A stretch of 64,000 nt of DNA from Nocardioides hwasunensis (GTDB lineage: Bacteria; Actinomycetota; Actinomycetes; Propionibacteriales; Nocardioidaceae), in contig NZ_JACXYY010000003.1 of NCBI RefSeq assembly GCF_014779665.1, positions 372,001-436,000 of the forward strand, read 5' to 3'. Position 1 is the first letter of the stretch, and every line of letters starts with the position of its first letter. Both the position numbers and the translations under genes were made by a program. Shown here piece by piece: positions 26,561-35,966 of this stretch. Below the pieces are notes generated by a model. It had not been told where the DNA came from. It saw nothing but the letters and a program-made list of their open reading frames with translations, and did not search any database.

Positions 26561-27949
26561 GTGGCGGACGGTGAGTACGACGTACTCGTCCTCGGGGCTG
26601 GTTCGGGCGGCTACGCCTGCGCCCTGCGAGCAGCACAGCTCGGACTGAGCGTCGGACTGGTCGAGAAGGGCAACCTCGGCGGCACCTGCCTCCACGTGGG
26701 GTGCATCCCGACCAAGGCCCTGCTCCACGCCGCAGAGGTGGCCGACTCGGCCCGCGAGGCCGGCCAGTTCGGCGTGAGCGCGACGTTCGACGGCATCGAC
26801 ATGGCCGGGGTCAACGCCTACAAGGACAAGGTCGTCGACCGGCTGTTCAAGGGCCTCACCGGCCTCATCAGGTCGCGCGGCATCACCGTCATCGAGGGCA
26901 CCGGCACGCTGACCGGCCCGCGCGAGGTGACCGTGGACGGCATGGCCCACACCGGCAAGGCGGTCGTCCTGGCGTCGGGCTCCTACAGCAGGAGCCTTCC
27001 CGGCCTCGACATCGACGGCGAGCGCATCATCACCTCCGAGCAGGCGCTGCGGCTCGACCGCGTCCCGGCCTCGGCCATCGTGCTGGGCGGCGGGGTCATC
27101 GGCTGCGAGTTCGCGAGCGTGTGGAAGTCCTTCGGCTCCGACGTCACGATCGTGGAGGCGCTCCCGCGGCTCGTGGCCGCCGAGGACGAGGCCTCGTCCA
27201 AGGCCCTCGAACGCGCCTTCCGCAAGCGCAGGATCGACTTCCGCACCGCGACGTCCTACAAGAGCGTCAAGGTCACCGACACCGGCGTCGCCGTGACGGT
27301 CGAGGGGGCGAAGGACGGGGAGAGCGTGATCGAGGCCGAGGTGCTCCTCGTCGCGGTCGGCCGCGGCCCGTCCACCGCCGGCCTGGGCTACGAGGAGCAG
27401 GGCATCGCGATGGAGCGCGGCTTCGTCCTCACCGACGAGCGGTGCCGCACCAACGTCGAGGGCGTCTACGCCGTCGGCGACATCGTCCCCGGCCTGCAGC
27501 TCGCCCACCGCGGCTTCCAGCAGGGCATCTTCGTGGCCGAGGAGATCGCCGGCTTCGATCCGCGCCCGGTCGACGACGCAGGCATCCCGCGGGTGACGTA
27601 CTCCCACCCCGAGATCGCCTCCGTCGGCCTCGACGAGGCGACCGCCCGCGAGCTCCACGGCGACGCGGTCACCACGATCACCTACGACCTGGGCGGCAAC
27701 GGCAAGAGCCAGATCCTCCAGACCCAGGGGTTCGTCAAGCTCGTCGGTCTCACCGACGGCCCCGTCCTCGGCGTCCACATGGTGGGCGATCGCGTGGGCG
27801 AGCTCATCGGTGAGGCCCAGCTGATCTACAACTGGGAGGCACACGCCGACGACGTCGCGCCGCTCGTGCACGCCCACCCCACCCAGAACGAAGCGCTCGG
27901 CGAGGCCCACCTGGCCCTCGCCGGGAAGCCGCTCCACGCACATTCCTGA
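26561..27949 (+). CDS. lpdA: Dihydrolipoyl dehydrogenase (E3)
   Basis: A 462-residue FAD/NAD flavoprotein that reoxidises the dihydrolipoyl groups of 2-oxoacid dehydrogenase and glycine cleavage complexes. It has the FAD-binding [10 protein letters not shown], the redox disulfide Cys43-Cys48 ([13 protein letters not shown]), the NAD-binding [10 protein letters not shown] and the C-terminal dimer-interface [13 protein letters not shown] with the catalytic His-Glu. The start is GTG 26561, preceded by GGAGGG at 5 nt, and not the in-frame GTG at 26528. sucB follows after 47 nt, so E3 and E2 are co-transcribed. Confidence 0.96.
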   Translation: MADGEYDVLVLGAGSGGYACALRAAQLGLSVGLVEKGNLGGTCLHVGCIPTKALLHAAEVADSAREAGQFGVSATFDGIDMAGVNAYKDKVVDRLFKGLTGLIRSRGITVIEGTGTLTGPREVTVDGMAHTGKAVVLASGSYSRSLPGLDIDGERIITSEQALRLDRVPASAIVLGGGVIGCEFASVWKSFGSDVTIVEALPRLVAAEDEASSKALERAFRKRRIDFRTATSYKSVKVTDTGVAVTVEGAKDGESVIEAEVLLVAVGRGPSTAGLGYEEQGIAMERGFVLTDERCRTNVEGVYAVGDIVPGLQLAHRGFQQGIFVAEEIAGFDPRPVDDAGIPRVTYSHPEIASVGLDEATARELHGDAVTTITYDLGGNGKSQILQTQGFVKLVGLTDGPVLGVHMVGDRVGELIGEAQLIYNWEAHADDVAPLVHAHPTQNEALGEAHLALAGKPLHAHS

Positions 27950-27996
27950 CCACATCAATCCCGGCCCCCACCACACACGCGAGCGAAGGAACCACA

Positions 27997-29895
27997 TTGG
28001 CCTCCGAAGTCACCCTCCCCGCACTCGGCGAGTCCGTCACCGAGGGCACCGTCACCCGCTGGCTCAAGCAGGTCGGTGACACGGTCGCCGTCGACGAGCC
28101 GCTGCTGGAGGTCTCCACCGACAAGGTCGACACCGAGATTCCCTCGCCCGTCGCCGGCACCCTGCTGGAGATCAAGGCCAACGAGGACGACACCGTCGAG
28201 GTCGGCGCGGTCCTCGCCGTCGTGGGCGAGGAGGGCGAGTCCTCCGGGGACGCCACCGAGACCGCCGAGCCCGAGGCACAGCCCGCCGACGAGCAGGAGT
28301 CGGAGAAGAAGGCCGAGCAGGAGGAGCAGGTCGCCGAGGAGACCGGCGAGCTGCCGGCCGGCGACGAGACCCCCGAGTCGGAGAAGGACGACGCCCCGGC
28401 GCAGTCCGAGCCAGCGGCCGAGCAGGCCTCCTCCGGATCGGGTTCCGGCTCCGGCGGTGGCACGTCGGTGACGCTGCCGGCGCTCGGTGAGTCCGTCACC
28501 GAGGGCACCGTGACGCGCTGGCTCAAGCAGGTCGGCGACGAGGTCGCCGTCGACGAGCCGCTCCTCGAGGTCTCCACCGACAAGGTCGACACCGAGATCC
28601 CCTCCCCCGTCGCCGGCACCCTGCTGGAGATCAAGGCGGAGGAGGACGAGACGGTCGAGGTCGGCGCCGAGCTGGCCGTCATCGGCTCGGCCGACGACGC
28701 TCCCGCCCAGGCCGCTCCCGAGGCGCAGCCCAAGGACGAGGACAACGCCGAGAAGAAGGCCGAGCAGGAGGAGCAGATCGCCGAGGAGACCGGCAGCCTG
28801 CCGGCCGGCGACGAGACCCCCGAGGCCGAGAAGCAGCCCGAGCCCGCCGCCCAGGAGGCCCCGAAGCAGGAGGCACCGAAGCAGGAGGCACCTGCCGCTC
28901 CGGCGGCCCCAGCCCCGTCCGCCCCCGCGGCCAGCGAGGGCGGCCGCGACCAGACGGCGTACGTCACTCCGCTGGTGCGCAAGATGGCCGACCAGCACGG
29001 CGTCGACCTCGGCTCGGTGCAGGGCACCGGCGTCGGCGGCCGCATCCGCAAGCAGGACGTCCTCGACGCCGCCGCCGCGGCCCAGGCTGCCGCTGCTCCG
29101 GCTGCTGCCCCGGCTGCGCCCGCCCCTGCCGCCGCCGGTGCGCCGCCCGCCGCGGCCGCGCCTGCGTCGTCGTCCCCGTCGCCGCTGCGTGGCACCACCG
29201 AGCCGCTGTCGCGGCTGCGCAAGGTCATCGCCACGCGGATGACCGAGTCGCTGCACGAGGCCGCCCAGCTCACCCAGGTCATGGAGGTCGACGTCACCGC
29301 GATCGCCCGCCAGCGGGAGGCGGCCAAGGCCGACTTCCTGGCGCGCGAGGGGGTCAAGCTCACCTACCTGCCGTTCTTCGCCAAGGCGGCGATCGACGCG
29401 CTCAAGGTGCACCCCAAGCTCAACGCGACGATCGACACCGAGAAGGGCGAGGTGACCTACTTCGACCGCGAGAACATCGCGTTCGCCGTGGACACCGAGA
29501 AGGGTCTGCTCACGCCGGTCGTCAAGGAGGCGGGCGACCTCTCGATCGCCGGCCTGGCCAAGAAGATCGCCGACATCGCCGAGCGCACCCGCACCAACAA
29601 GGTGACGCCCGACGAGCTCTCCGGCGGCACCTTCACGATCACCAACCTCGGCAGCTTCGGGGCGCTCTTCGACACCCCGATCATCAACAAGCCGCAGGTC
29701 GCGATCCTCGGCCCGGGCGCCGTGGTGAAGCGCCCCGTCGTGATCGACGACCCCAACCTGGGCGAGACGATCGCGGTGCGCCACATGGTCTACGTGTCGC
29801 TCACCTACGACCACCGCCTTGTCGACGGCGCCGACGCCGGCCGGTTCCTCCAGGAGGTCAAGAAGCGCCTCGAGTCGGGCGCCTTCGAGATCTGA
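27997..29895 (+). CDS. sucB: 2-oxoglutarate dehydrogenase E2 (dihydrolipoamide succinyltransferase), two lipoyl domains
   Basis: A 632-residue E2 core. Two lipoyl domains (~5-80 and ~158-233) each carry the lipoylated Lys in [12 protein letters not shown]. Next come an E3-binding domain ([31 protein letters not shown], ~325-362), an Ala/Pro-rich hinge and the acyltransferase domain ending in [14 protein letters not shown] with the catalytic His. The start is TTG 27997 with GAAGGA upstream. Actinobacterial enzymes of this type serve pyruvate and/or 2-oxoglutarate dehydrogenase, so the substrate is less certain than the fold. lpdA is just upstream, and the lipoate genes lipB and lipA lie 5-10 kb downstream. 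Confidence 0.92.
   Translation: MASEVTLPALGESVTEGTVTRWLKQVGDTVAVDEPLLEVSTDKVDTEIPSPVAGTLLEIKANEDDTVEVGAVLAVVGEEGESSGDATETAEPEAQPADEQESEKKAEQEEQVAEETGELPAGDETPESEKDDAPAQSEPAAEQASSGSGSGSGGGTSVTLPALGESVTEGTVTRWLKQVGDEVAVDEPLLEVSTDKVDTEIPSPVAGTLLEIKAEEDETVEVGAELAVIGSADDAPAQAAPEAQPKDEDNAEKKAEQEEQIAEETGSLPAGDETPEAEKQPEPAAQEAPKQEAPKQEAPAAPAAPAPSAPAASEGGRDQTAYVTPLVRKMADQHGVDLGSVQGTGVGGRIRKQDVLDAAAAAQAAAAPAAAPAAPAPAAAGAPPAAAAPASSSPSPLRGTTEPLSRLRKVIATRMTESLHEAAQLTQVMEVDVTAIARQREAAKADFLAREGVKLTYLPFFAKAAIDALKVHPKLNATIDTEKGEVTYFDRENIAFAVDTEKGLLTPVVKEAGDLSIAGLAKKIADIAERTRTNKVTPDELSGGTFTITNLGSFGALFDTPIINKPQVAILGPGAVVKRPVVIDDPNLGETIAVRHMVYVSLTYDHRLVDGADAGRFLQEVKKRLESGAFEI
28009..28833 (+). repeat. Internal duplication in sucB: lipoyl domain plus acidic linker, two copies
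   Basis: Unit 1 (28009-28386) and unit 2 (28468-28833) encode nearly identical lipoyl domains followed by nearly identical linkers ([24 protein letters not shown]). The linker is conserved as strongly as the domain, which indicates a relatively recent duplication or gene conversion of the whole module. Confidence 0.85.
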
Positions 29896-29939
29896 GCCCG
29901 GTTCGGGCCCGCCCCGCCACGGGGCGGCTCGAGCGGACC

Positions 29940-29983
29940 AATGGCCGCTCGACGCACGGCATTCCGTGCGCCGAGCGGCCATT
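29940..29983. terminator. 20-bp hairpin terminator after sucB (one mismatch)
   Basis: Arms 29940-29959 and 29964-29983 pair over 20 bp with a single A-C mismatch and a 4-nt loop (CATT). Two shorter hairpins (GCCCGGTTCGGGC from 29896 and GCCCCGCCACGGGGC from 29911) precede it. The cluster lies directly after the sucB stop and probably ends the lpdA-sucB transcript. Confidence 0.75.
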
Positions 29984-30099
29984 GCCGTGTCCCAGTAGGC
30001 CGTCGTGGAGCCACGTCGCGCGAGGACGCGTGGCGGGTGACGAACGGCACCGAAAACCAGGCGCGGACCGTCGGTGCCGAGGCCTAGCCTGAGGACACC

Positions 30100-33000
30100 G
30101 TGACGATCACTGACACCTCCCGCTCCACAGACGCCACCACCCCGACGTCGGAGCTCCCCGCACACCGCCGTCCCGTCGACTGGCGGCGGGTGCGTCGTCC
30201 CCTGACCTACCTCTGCTTCTCGATGTCGCTGCTGGGTGCGATCGCCGCGTCGCTGGGCTCGCTGGTCGCGGGGCGCCTGGCCGACGGCCCGACCGAGACC
30301 CTGCTGGTCCTGCTGGCGACGTGCGTCGTCGGGGGCGCGGTCATCGACACGCTGGCCAAGACGATCTGGGCCACCATCTGCGACCGCGCCGAGGGCCAGC
30401 TGCGCTCCGACCTCCTCGACGCGGCGATGGCGCAGCCGCTGTCCGAGCTGTCCGAGCAGGCCGTCGGCGAGGTGCTCGACCGCATCGACGACGACACCTG
30501 GGAGGTCGGCCAGCTCATGCGCTGGGGCGTGTGGCAGGCCGCGCGCACGCTGCTCTCCTCCGGCCCGCTGTGGGTGGTCGCGTCGTTCACCTGGTGGCCG
30601 GCGACGTTCCTCTTCCCGATCACGGCCGTGGCGGCCTACCTCGTCGTACGCCGGCTGCTGCCGCTGGTCGCCCAGAAGAAGGTCATCGAGGAGGCCGCCT
30701 GGACCGACCACGCCGCCTCGACCGAGGAGGGCGTCACGGCCCGCGACGACCTCCGCACGTCGCTGGGCCAGGCCCACGTCCTGCGTCGCAACGCCCACCT
30801 CGCCTCGGTGGTCCACCACGCACTCGACGCCGTGCTGGCCGTCGAGGTGCGCATCACGCGCCGCAGCGGTGGTCTGCTCCACGGCGCCCTGGCCGCCGTC
30901 GGCGTGGTCGGCGTCGCGCTGGTCCTCGCCGGCGACCTCTCCACGGCCCGGCTCGTCACGCTGTTCCTGGTCACGACGATGTTCGTCGGCGGCGTCGACC
31001 AGCTCGCGCGCCACCTCCCGGACCTCCAGGAGGGCTTCGGCGCGGTGCTGCGGCTGCGCAGCATGCTCGCCTCGCCCGCCGAGCCCACCGGAGGCCTCCC
31101 GGTCCCCGAGGGTCCGCTCGGCGTGGAGTTCCGCCACCTCGAGTTCAGCTACGGCACCGGCACCTTCGCCTTGCGCGACGTCGACCTGCAGCTCGCCGCC
31201 GGCCACACCTGCGCGCTCGTCGGTCGCACCGGGTCCGGCAAGTCGACCCTCGCCTCCCTGCTCTCCCGCGCCGTCGAGCCGCCGCGCGGCACGGTCCTGC
31301 TCGGCGGCATCGACGTGCTCGACCTCGACCTCCAGCAGCTGCGAGCCGCCGTCGGCGTCGTCACCCAGCGCACGGAGGTGCTCGCCGGCTCGCTGGCCGA
31401 CAACATCACGCTCTTCGACGACGTCTCCCGCGCGAGCGTCGAGGCGGCCGTGGCCGAGCTCGGCCTCACCGACTGGGTCGCGGGGCTGCCCGCGGGCCTC
31501 GACACGGTGCTCGGCCCGGGCGGCACCAGCCTGTCCGCCGGCGAGGAGCAGCTCGTCGCCTTCGCGCGCCTGCTGGTCCGCGACGTCAGCGTCGTCGTGC
31601 TCGACGAGGCGACCGCGCGGATGGACCCGGTCACCGAGGCACGGGTCGTCCGCGCCGCCGACCGCCTGATCGCGGGACGCACCGGCATCCTCGTCGCGCA
31701 CCGGCTCTCGACGACCGAGCGCGCCGAGCAGGTCGCCGTGCTCGAGTCGGGCCGCGTCGTCCAGCAGGGCCCGCGGGCGCGGCTGGCCAGCGCGCCCGGG
31801 CCCTTCCGCGACCTGCTCGAGGCAGCCGCCCACGAGCCCGTCGTCGAGGAGCACCACCACGACGACGCCGCGATCGGCACGGTGCGCCGCAGCACCACGC
31901 CTCCCGCCCCGCCCGAGCTCGCGCCCACCCCGAGCCTGGCCCGGGCCGTCCTGCACACCATCGGCATCCAGCCGCAGTGGGGACTCCTCGGCGCCGCGCT
32001 GTTCCTGCTGGCCTCCATCACCGGCGCCTTCGGCGCGGTCACGGGCTGGCTGTGGGGCCACATCGTCACCGACCTCCAGCGGGGCGACAACCCCGGCGTC
32101 CTCGTCGTGGCGCTCGTCTTCTCGCTGGTGGTCGCGCCCTTCCTGCTCTCGCAGGCGTTCCGCACCTATCCCCACTGGTGGGTGGAGGTACGCCTCCGCG
32201 TGCGGGCCGCGGTGCTGCACGGCCAGACCTCCCAGCGCCGGTTGCTGCGCACTCCCCCCGGCGAGGTCGTCGCCCGCACGATGGACGCCGACCGGCTCGC
32301 GCGCTACACCGACCGGTGGGTCGACTTCGTCAACGGATTGTTCGTCGCCACCCTCACCGCGCTCATCGCCCAGACGTGGGTCGCCGGCGCCGTGCTGATG
32401 ACCGTCATGGTCGTCTCCGCACTGGCCTCCACGCTCGGGCGCCGGGTGGCCGGGCGATCGGCCGCCGCGGCGTCCACGGCGCGCGCTCGGTTCGGCCAGT
32501 CGCTGGTGTCCGCGCTCGAGTCGGTGCGCACCGTCAAGCTCGCCGCCGCGACGCCCCAGGTGCACCAGCACCTGCGCGGGGTCGACGGGGGGCGCGTCGA
32601 TGCGGCCGTGCGCGAGCACCGCGTCCAGGCCCTGCTCGACGGCGTCCCCGTCGTCATGGTCCAGTGCGGCGTGGTCGCCGCCTGGGGCGGCCTGCTCACC
32701 GGTCACTGGGAGCTCGCCACGGCGCTGCTGATCGCCAACGCGGTCAGCGGCTTCGACTGGTTCGGCCGCGTGGCCGGCTCCGTGGTCACCGAGGCTCCCG
32801 GCGTGCGTGCCTGGATGAACGCCACCAGCGAGCTGGCCGGCGGTGGCGACCTCGTCGACCTCCCACCCGGTGTCGACCTGGTCGCCGGCACCGGGCCCGA
32901 TCCTGCGCCGGTCGAACGCGAGCCGCTGCGCGCCCTGGTCGTGAGCGACCTCAGCGCCGTGCACGACGACGGCACCCTCGGCGTCCAGGGCGTCGACCTC

Positions 33001-33609
33001 GAGGTCCACGCGGGCGAGCTGGTGCTCCTGCTGGGCCAGGTCGGCTCCGGCAAGTCCAGCCTGCTGAGCGCGCTGGCCGGCCTCGTCACCAACACCGGCG
33101 AGATCCGCTGGAACGACCGCGTCGTCACCGACCCCCAGACCACCCTGCGTCCCGGCCGCGTCGCCCACGTCGCCCAGGTGCCGCGCGTCCTGTCGGGCAC
33201 CTTCACCGGCAACGTCGCGCTCGACCACGCCGAGCGCTCGGTGCTGCCGTCGCTGGAGGCGGCCCGGATGGGGCGCGACGTCACCGAGGCCGGTGGCCCC
33301 GACGCGCTCGTCGGCCACCGCGGCGTACGCCTCTCCGGCGGTCAGGTGCAGCGCCTGGCCCTGGCCCGGGCGCTCGCGACGGAGGCCGACCTGCTGCTCG
33401 CCGACGACGTGTCGTCGGCCCTCGACGCCGCCACCGAGATCGACCTCTGGCGAGCACTGCGGGCCCGAGGCGCCGCCGTCGTCGGCGCCACCAGCAAGGC
33501 CGCCGCGCTGGCCCAGGCCGACCGGGTCGTCGTCCTCGACGCGGGCCGCGTCGTCGACAGCGGACCGTGGCGCGACCTCTCCACCCGATGGGCGCACCTG
33601 GCCGGTTGA
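30100..33609 (+). CDS. Single-chain ABC exporter (two half-transporters fused)
   Basis: 1169 residues in the order TMD-NBD-TMD-NBD. The first nucleotide site half has Walker A GRTGSGKST (~374), signature LSAGE and Walker B VVVLDEATARMD with the catalytic Glu. The second has GQVGSGKSS (~980), canonical signature LSGGQ and Walker B LLLADDVSSALD, where Asp replaces the catalytic Glu (~1100). This is the asymmetry of heterodimeric exporters with one degenerate ATP site. The substrate is unknown, and drug, lipid or peptide export are all possible. GTG 30100 follows TAGCCT at 9 nt, so the leader is very short. It is alone between sucB and the TIGR01777 gene, so context does not help. Confidence 0.9.
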   Translation: MTITDTSRSTDATTPTSELPAHRRPVDWRRVRRPLTYLCFSMSLLGAIAASLGSLVAGRLADGPTETLLVLLATCVVGGAVIDTLAKTIWATICDRAEGQLRSDLLDAAMAQPLSELSEQAVGEVLDRIDDDTWEVGQLMRWGVWQAARTLLSSGPLWVVASFTWWPATFLFPITAVAAYLVVRRLLPLVAQKKVIEEAAWTDHAASTEEGVTARDDLRTSLGQAHVLRRNAHLASVVHHALDAVLAVEVRITRRSGGLLHGALAAVGVVGVALVLAGDLSTARLVTLFLVTTMFVGGVDQLARHLPDLQEGFGAVLRLRSMLASPAEPTGGLPVPEGPLGVEFRHLEFSYGTGTFALRDVDLQLAAGHTCALVGRTGSGKSTLASLLSRAVEPPRGTVLLGGIDVLDLDLQQLRAAVGVVTQRTEVLAGSLADNITLFDDVSRASVEAAVAELGLTDWVAGLPAGLDTVLGPGGTSLSAGEEQLVAFARLLVRDVSVVVLDEATARMDPVTEARVVRAADRLIAGRTGILVAHRLSTTERAEQVAVLESGRVVQQGPRARLASAPGPFRDLLEAAAHEPVVEEHHHDDAAIGTVRRSTTPPAPPELAPTPSLARAVLHTIGIQPQWGLLGAALFLLASITGAFGAVTGWLWGHIVTDLQRGDNPGVLVVALVFSLVVAPFLLSQAFRTYPHWWVEVRLRVRAAVLHGQTSQRRLLRTPPGEVVARTMDADRLARYTDRWVDFVNGLFVATLTALIAQTWVAGAVLMTVMVVSALASTLGRRVAGRSAAAASTARARFGQSLVSALESVRTVKLAAATPQVHQHLRGVDGGRVDAAVREHRVQALLDGVPVVMVQCGVVAAWGGLLTGHWELATALLIANAVSGFDWFGRVAGSVVTEAPGVRAWMNATSELAGGGDLVDLPPGVDLVAGTGPDPAPVEREPLRALVVSDLSAVHDDGTLGVQGVDLEVHAGELVLLLGQVGSGKSSLLSALAGLVTNTGEIRWNDRVVTDPQTTLRPGRVAHVAQVPRVLSGTFTGNVALDHAERSVLPSLEAARMGRDVTEAGGPDALVGHRGVRLSGGQVQRLALARALATEADLLLADDVSSALDAATEIDLWRALRARGAAVVGATSKAAALAQADRVVVLDAGRVVDSGPWRDLSTRWAHLAG

Positions 33610-33640
33610 CGGCCCACTGATCCCGGCCGGCGGGCTTGGA

Positions 33641-33666
33641 GCGCATGGTTGGGTGGTCCCATGCGC
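33641..33666 (+). other. Hairpin enclosing the start codon of the TIGR01777 gene
   Basis: GCGCATGG (33641-33648) and CCATGCGC (33659-33666) pair over 8 bp with a 10-nt loop. The second arm contains the ATG at 33661. In RNA from an upstream promoter this would bury the start codon. Confidence 0.45.
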
Positions 33667-34551
33667 GTCGTCATCGCCGGAGCGTCGGGATTCCTCGGCA
33701 CCCACCTCACCGACCACCTCCGGGTGCAGGGACACGAGGTGTGCGCGCTCGTCCGGCGCGAGCCGTCCACGGCGCACGAGTCGCAGTGGGACCCGGCGCA
33801 GGGACGGATCGACACGAGCGTCATCGAGCGCGCGGACGCCGTGGTCAACCTGGCCGGTGCCAGCATCGCCGCCAACCCGCACTCGAAGAAGTACGCGCGC
33901 GAGGTGATGGACTCGCGCGTCTCGACCACCTCGCTCCTCGCCTCGGCGATCGCCGGGTGCGAGCGACCGCCGGCCTTCCTCGCAGGCAACGGCATCAGCT
34001 ACTACGGCGACCACGGCGCCGCCCCGGTCACCGAGGACTCCGAGAGCCGGGGCGACGCACTGCTCACCCGCGTCGCCCGCGAGTGGGCGGCGGCCACCGA
34101 TGCCGCCCACGAGGCCGGCGCCCGGGTGTGCTTGCTCCGCACGGCGCCGGTGATGGACCGCACCGCTCCCCCGCTCAAGCAACTGCGCCTGCTCTTCCAG
34201 ATCGGCGGTGGCGCGCGGCTCGGCTCCGGCGAGCAGCACATGCCGATGATCTCCCTGCGCGACTGGATCGGCGCGGTGACCTACCTGATCGGCTCGCGCG
34301 ACGTCGCCGGCGCCTTCAACCTGTGCTGCCCGCACACCCCGACCAACGCGGAGTTCACCCAGGAGCTCGCCTCGGCGCTGCACCGCAAGGCCTTCCTCGC
34401 GGTCCCCGCTCCGGTGATGAAGGTGGCGGCCGGCGACATGGCCCCCGAGCTCCTCGGCTCCGTCAACGCCCGCCCCGCCGCCCTCGAGCGAGCCGGCTAC
34501 GACTTCGAGGACGAGGACGTCCGCGAGGTGCTGGCCGCCGCGCTCGGCTGA
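33661..34551 (+). CDS. TIGR01777 family NAD(P)-dependent oxidoreductase (atypical SDR, YfcH-like)
   Basis: A 296-residue extended SDR with the N-terminal Rossmann motif GASGFLGTHL, VNLAGASIA, and a C-terminal DUF1731-like tail (ALHRKAFLAVPAPVMK...GDMAPELLGSVNARPAALERAGYDF). TIGR01777 proteins are widespread and of uncertain substrate, often linked in annotation to cell division inhibitor or nucleoside-sugar epimerase names without proof. The ATG at 33661 matches the start of the Rossmann strand, and the alternative is GTG 33649. Its last 55 nt overlap the convergent gene at 34497-35072. Confidence 0.88.
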   Translation: MRVVIAGASGFLGTHLTDHLRVQGHEVCALVRREPSTAHESQWDPAQGRIDTSVIERADAVVNLAGASIAANPHSKKYAREVMDSRVSTTSLLASAIAGCERPPAFLAGNGISYYGDHGAAPVTEDSESRGDALLTRVAREWAAATDAAHEAGARVCLLRTAPVMDRTAPPLKQLRLLFQIGGGARLGSGEQHMPMISLRDWIGAVTYLIGSRDVAGAFNLCCPHTPTNAEFTQELASALHRKAFLAVPAPVMKVAAGDMAPELLGSVNARPAALERAGYDFEDEDVREVLAAALG

Positions 34552-35072
34552 CCTCCCGCACCGGGTCCGGGCTGGTCCCGAGCCTCGGCGACCAGCCACG
34601 CGCCGTCGACGCGCACCAGCTCCACCCGGCGCGTCGAGGCCCGGTCGCGCGGCAGCGCGAGCGACGTGTCGCGACCGACCGCCCGGCCTGCAGCCACCCG
34701 GTCGGTGACCGTGAGCACCAGCCGGTCCGGCGTGTGCTCGACGACCTCGAGGGCCAGCACCTGCGTGGCGAGCCCTTCGACCGCGAGGCCACGGTCGCGA
34801 TAGTCGCGGAGCAGGCGCACGTCGGCGGCGCCGGCACGCGAGCCCTCGACGTAGAGCTCCTCCAGCGCGGCCGGGTCCGACGCCGCCCAAGCGGCCGCCC
34901 GACGCTCGTCCCAGCGAGCGAGGACCACCGCGGCCGCGGGTGGTGCGTCACCGGCACGCAGCCGGGGTGTCGGCTCCGGCTTGTCAGGACCCGCGAGGGT
35001 GACGACGAGCACGGCGACCACGAGGGCGCAGGCGACGGCCGTCAGCACGGGGAGGAGTCGTCGCGGGTCCAC
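34497..35072 (-). CDS. Unknown exported or membrane-anchored protein (NTF2-like size)
   Basis: 191 residues: an N-terminal hydrophobic anchor (LTAVACALVVAVLVVTLAG) followed by an extracytoplasmic domain with WDERRAAAWAASDPAALEELYVEGSRAGAADVRLLRDY and several beta-strands (LTVTDRVAAGRA...RRVELVRVDGAWLVAEA), a pattern close to SnoaL/NTF2-like folds. The Ser-rich C-terminus is encoded antisense to the TIGR01777 gene (55-nt overlap), so the final residues may be unimportant. The start is GTG 35072. No function can be assigned. Confidence 0.65.
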   Translation of the reverse strand: MDPRRLLPVLTAVACALVVAVLVVTLAGPDKPEPTPRLRAGDAPPAAAVVLARWDERRAAAWAASDPAALEELYVEGSRAGAADVRLLRDYRDRGLAVEGLATQVLALEVVEHTPDRLVLTVTDRVAAGRAVGRDTSLALPRDRASTRRVELVRVDGAWLVAEARDQPGPGAGGQPSAAASTSRTSSSSKS

Positions 35073-35144
35073 CCCTCCACCCTCGCCGAGATCGTCCGTC
35101 GGCGTCGGTGCTCATCCACAGGCAGGCCGCCGTCGCGCGAGGCG

Positions 35145-35150
35145 TAGGCT
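35145..35150 (+). promoter_or_regulatory. -10 hexamer TAGGCT of leaderless lipB promoter
   Basis: TAGGCT is followed by 6 nt and the ATG of lipB at 35157, giving a leaderless transcript. Confidence 0.5.
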
Positions 35151-35156
35151 CGGAGC

Positions 35157-35912
35157 ATGTCGCTCGACCCGACCGCTGTGGACACCTCTCTCGACTTCGA
35201 GATCGCCGGTCTCGGGCCCGACGCCGTCGACTACCTCGCCGCCTGGGACCTGCAGCGCCACGTCCACGAGGAGGTCGTCGCCGGCACCCGGCCTGGCTCG
35301 GTCCTGCTGCTCGAGCACCCGCCGGTCTTCACCGCCGGCAAGCGCACCGACGACCACGAGCGTCCCCTCGACCCCGGCGGCGCGGCCGTCATCGACGTCG
35401 ACCGCGGCGGCAAGATCACCTTCCACGGCCCCGGTCAGCTGGTCGGCTACCCGATCGTGCGCCTGCCCGAGCACGTCAAGGTGGTCGACTACGTCCGCCG
35501 CGTGGAGGAGGCGCTGATCGCGGTCTGTGCCGACTTCGGCATCACCACCGCACGCGTGCCGGGCCGCAGCGGTGTCTGGCTGCGTGCCGACGACCGCGGC
35601 CCCGAGCGCAAGATCGCCGCCCTGGGCATCCGGGTCAGCCGAGGCGTGACGATGCACGGCTTCTCCCTCAACTGCGACGTCGACCTGGGCTGGTACGACC
35701 GCTTCGTCGCGTGCGGGATCGACGACGCCGGCGTCACCTCGCTCTCCCAGGAGCTCGGCCGCGACGTCACCGTCCGCGACGTGCTGCCGAGCGTGCGCGA
35801 GCACCTGTCGCACTACCTCGCGTGGCACCCCTACGACGCCACACCGGACTACGAGCCCCGCCCCGAGCCCGCCCACGGGCCTCGCATCCAGCTGGTGACG
35901 CCCGGCCGCTGA
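35157..35912 (+). CDS. lipB: Octanoyltransferase (lipoyl(octanoyl) transferase)
   Basis: A 251-residue LipB that moves octanoate from acyl carrier protein to the lipoyl-domain lysine, the first step of endogenous lipoate assembly. It carries the [16 protein letters not shown] motif, the catalytic Lys region [10 protein letters not shown] and the Cys region FVACGI. LipA then inserts two sulfurs, and its gene lies 3.8 kb downstream, separated by three molybdenum-hydroxylase genes. The start ATG 35157 is leaderless. Likely clients are SucB (upstream in this window) and GcvH. Confidence 0.95.
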   Translation: MSLDPTAVDTSLDFEIAGLGPDAVDYLAAWDLQRHVHEEVVAGTRPGSVLLLEHPPVFTAGKRTDDHERPLDPGGAAVIDVDRGGKITFHGPGQLVGYPIVRLPEHVKVVDYVRRVEEALIAVCADFGITTARVPGRSGVWLRADDRGPERKIAALGIRVSRGVTMHGFSLNCDVDLGWYDRFVACGIDDAGVTSLSQELGRDVTVRDVLPSVREHLSHYLAWHPYDATPDYEPRPEPAHGPRIQLVTPGR

Positions 35913-35966
35913 CCGGCGCCGCTCAGGGGTGATGTGCTCCCGCGGGGCCTCTGGTTGGCTCGTCGG

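Noticed and set aside
27955..34890. 2311-codon open frame on the minus strand across sucB, the ABC exporter and the TIGR01777 gene
   Set aside because: It is antisense to well-supported genes with clear domains. Its product is an Arg/Gly/Asp/Val-rich low-complexity string without motifs, a known artefact of GC-rich codon bias.
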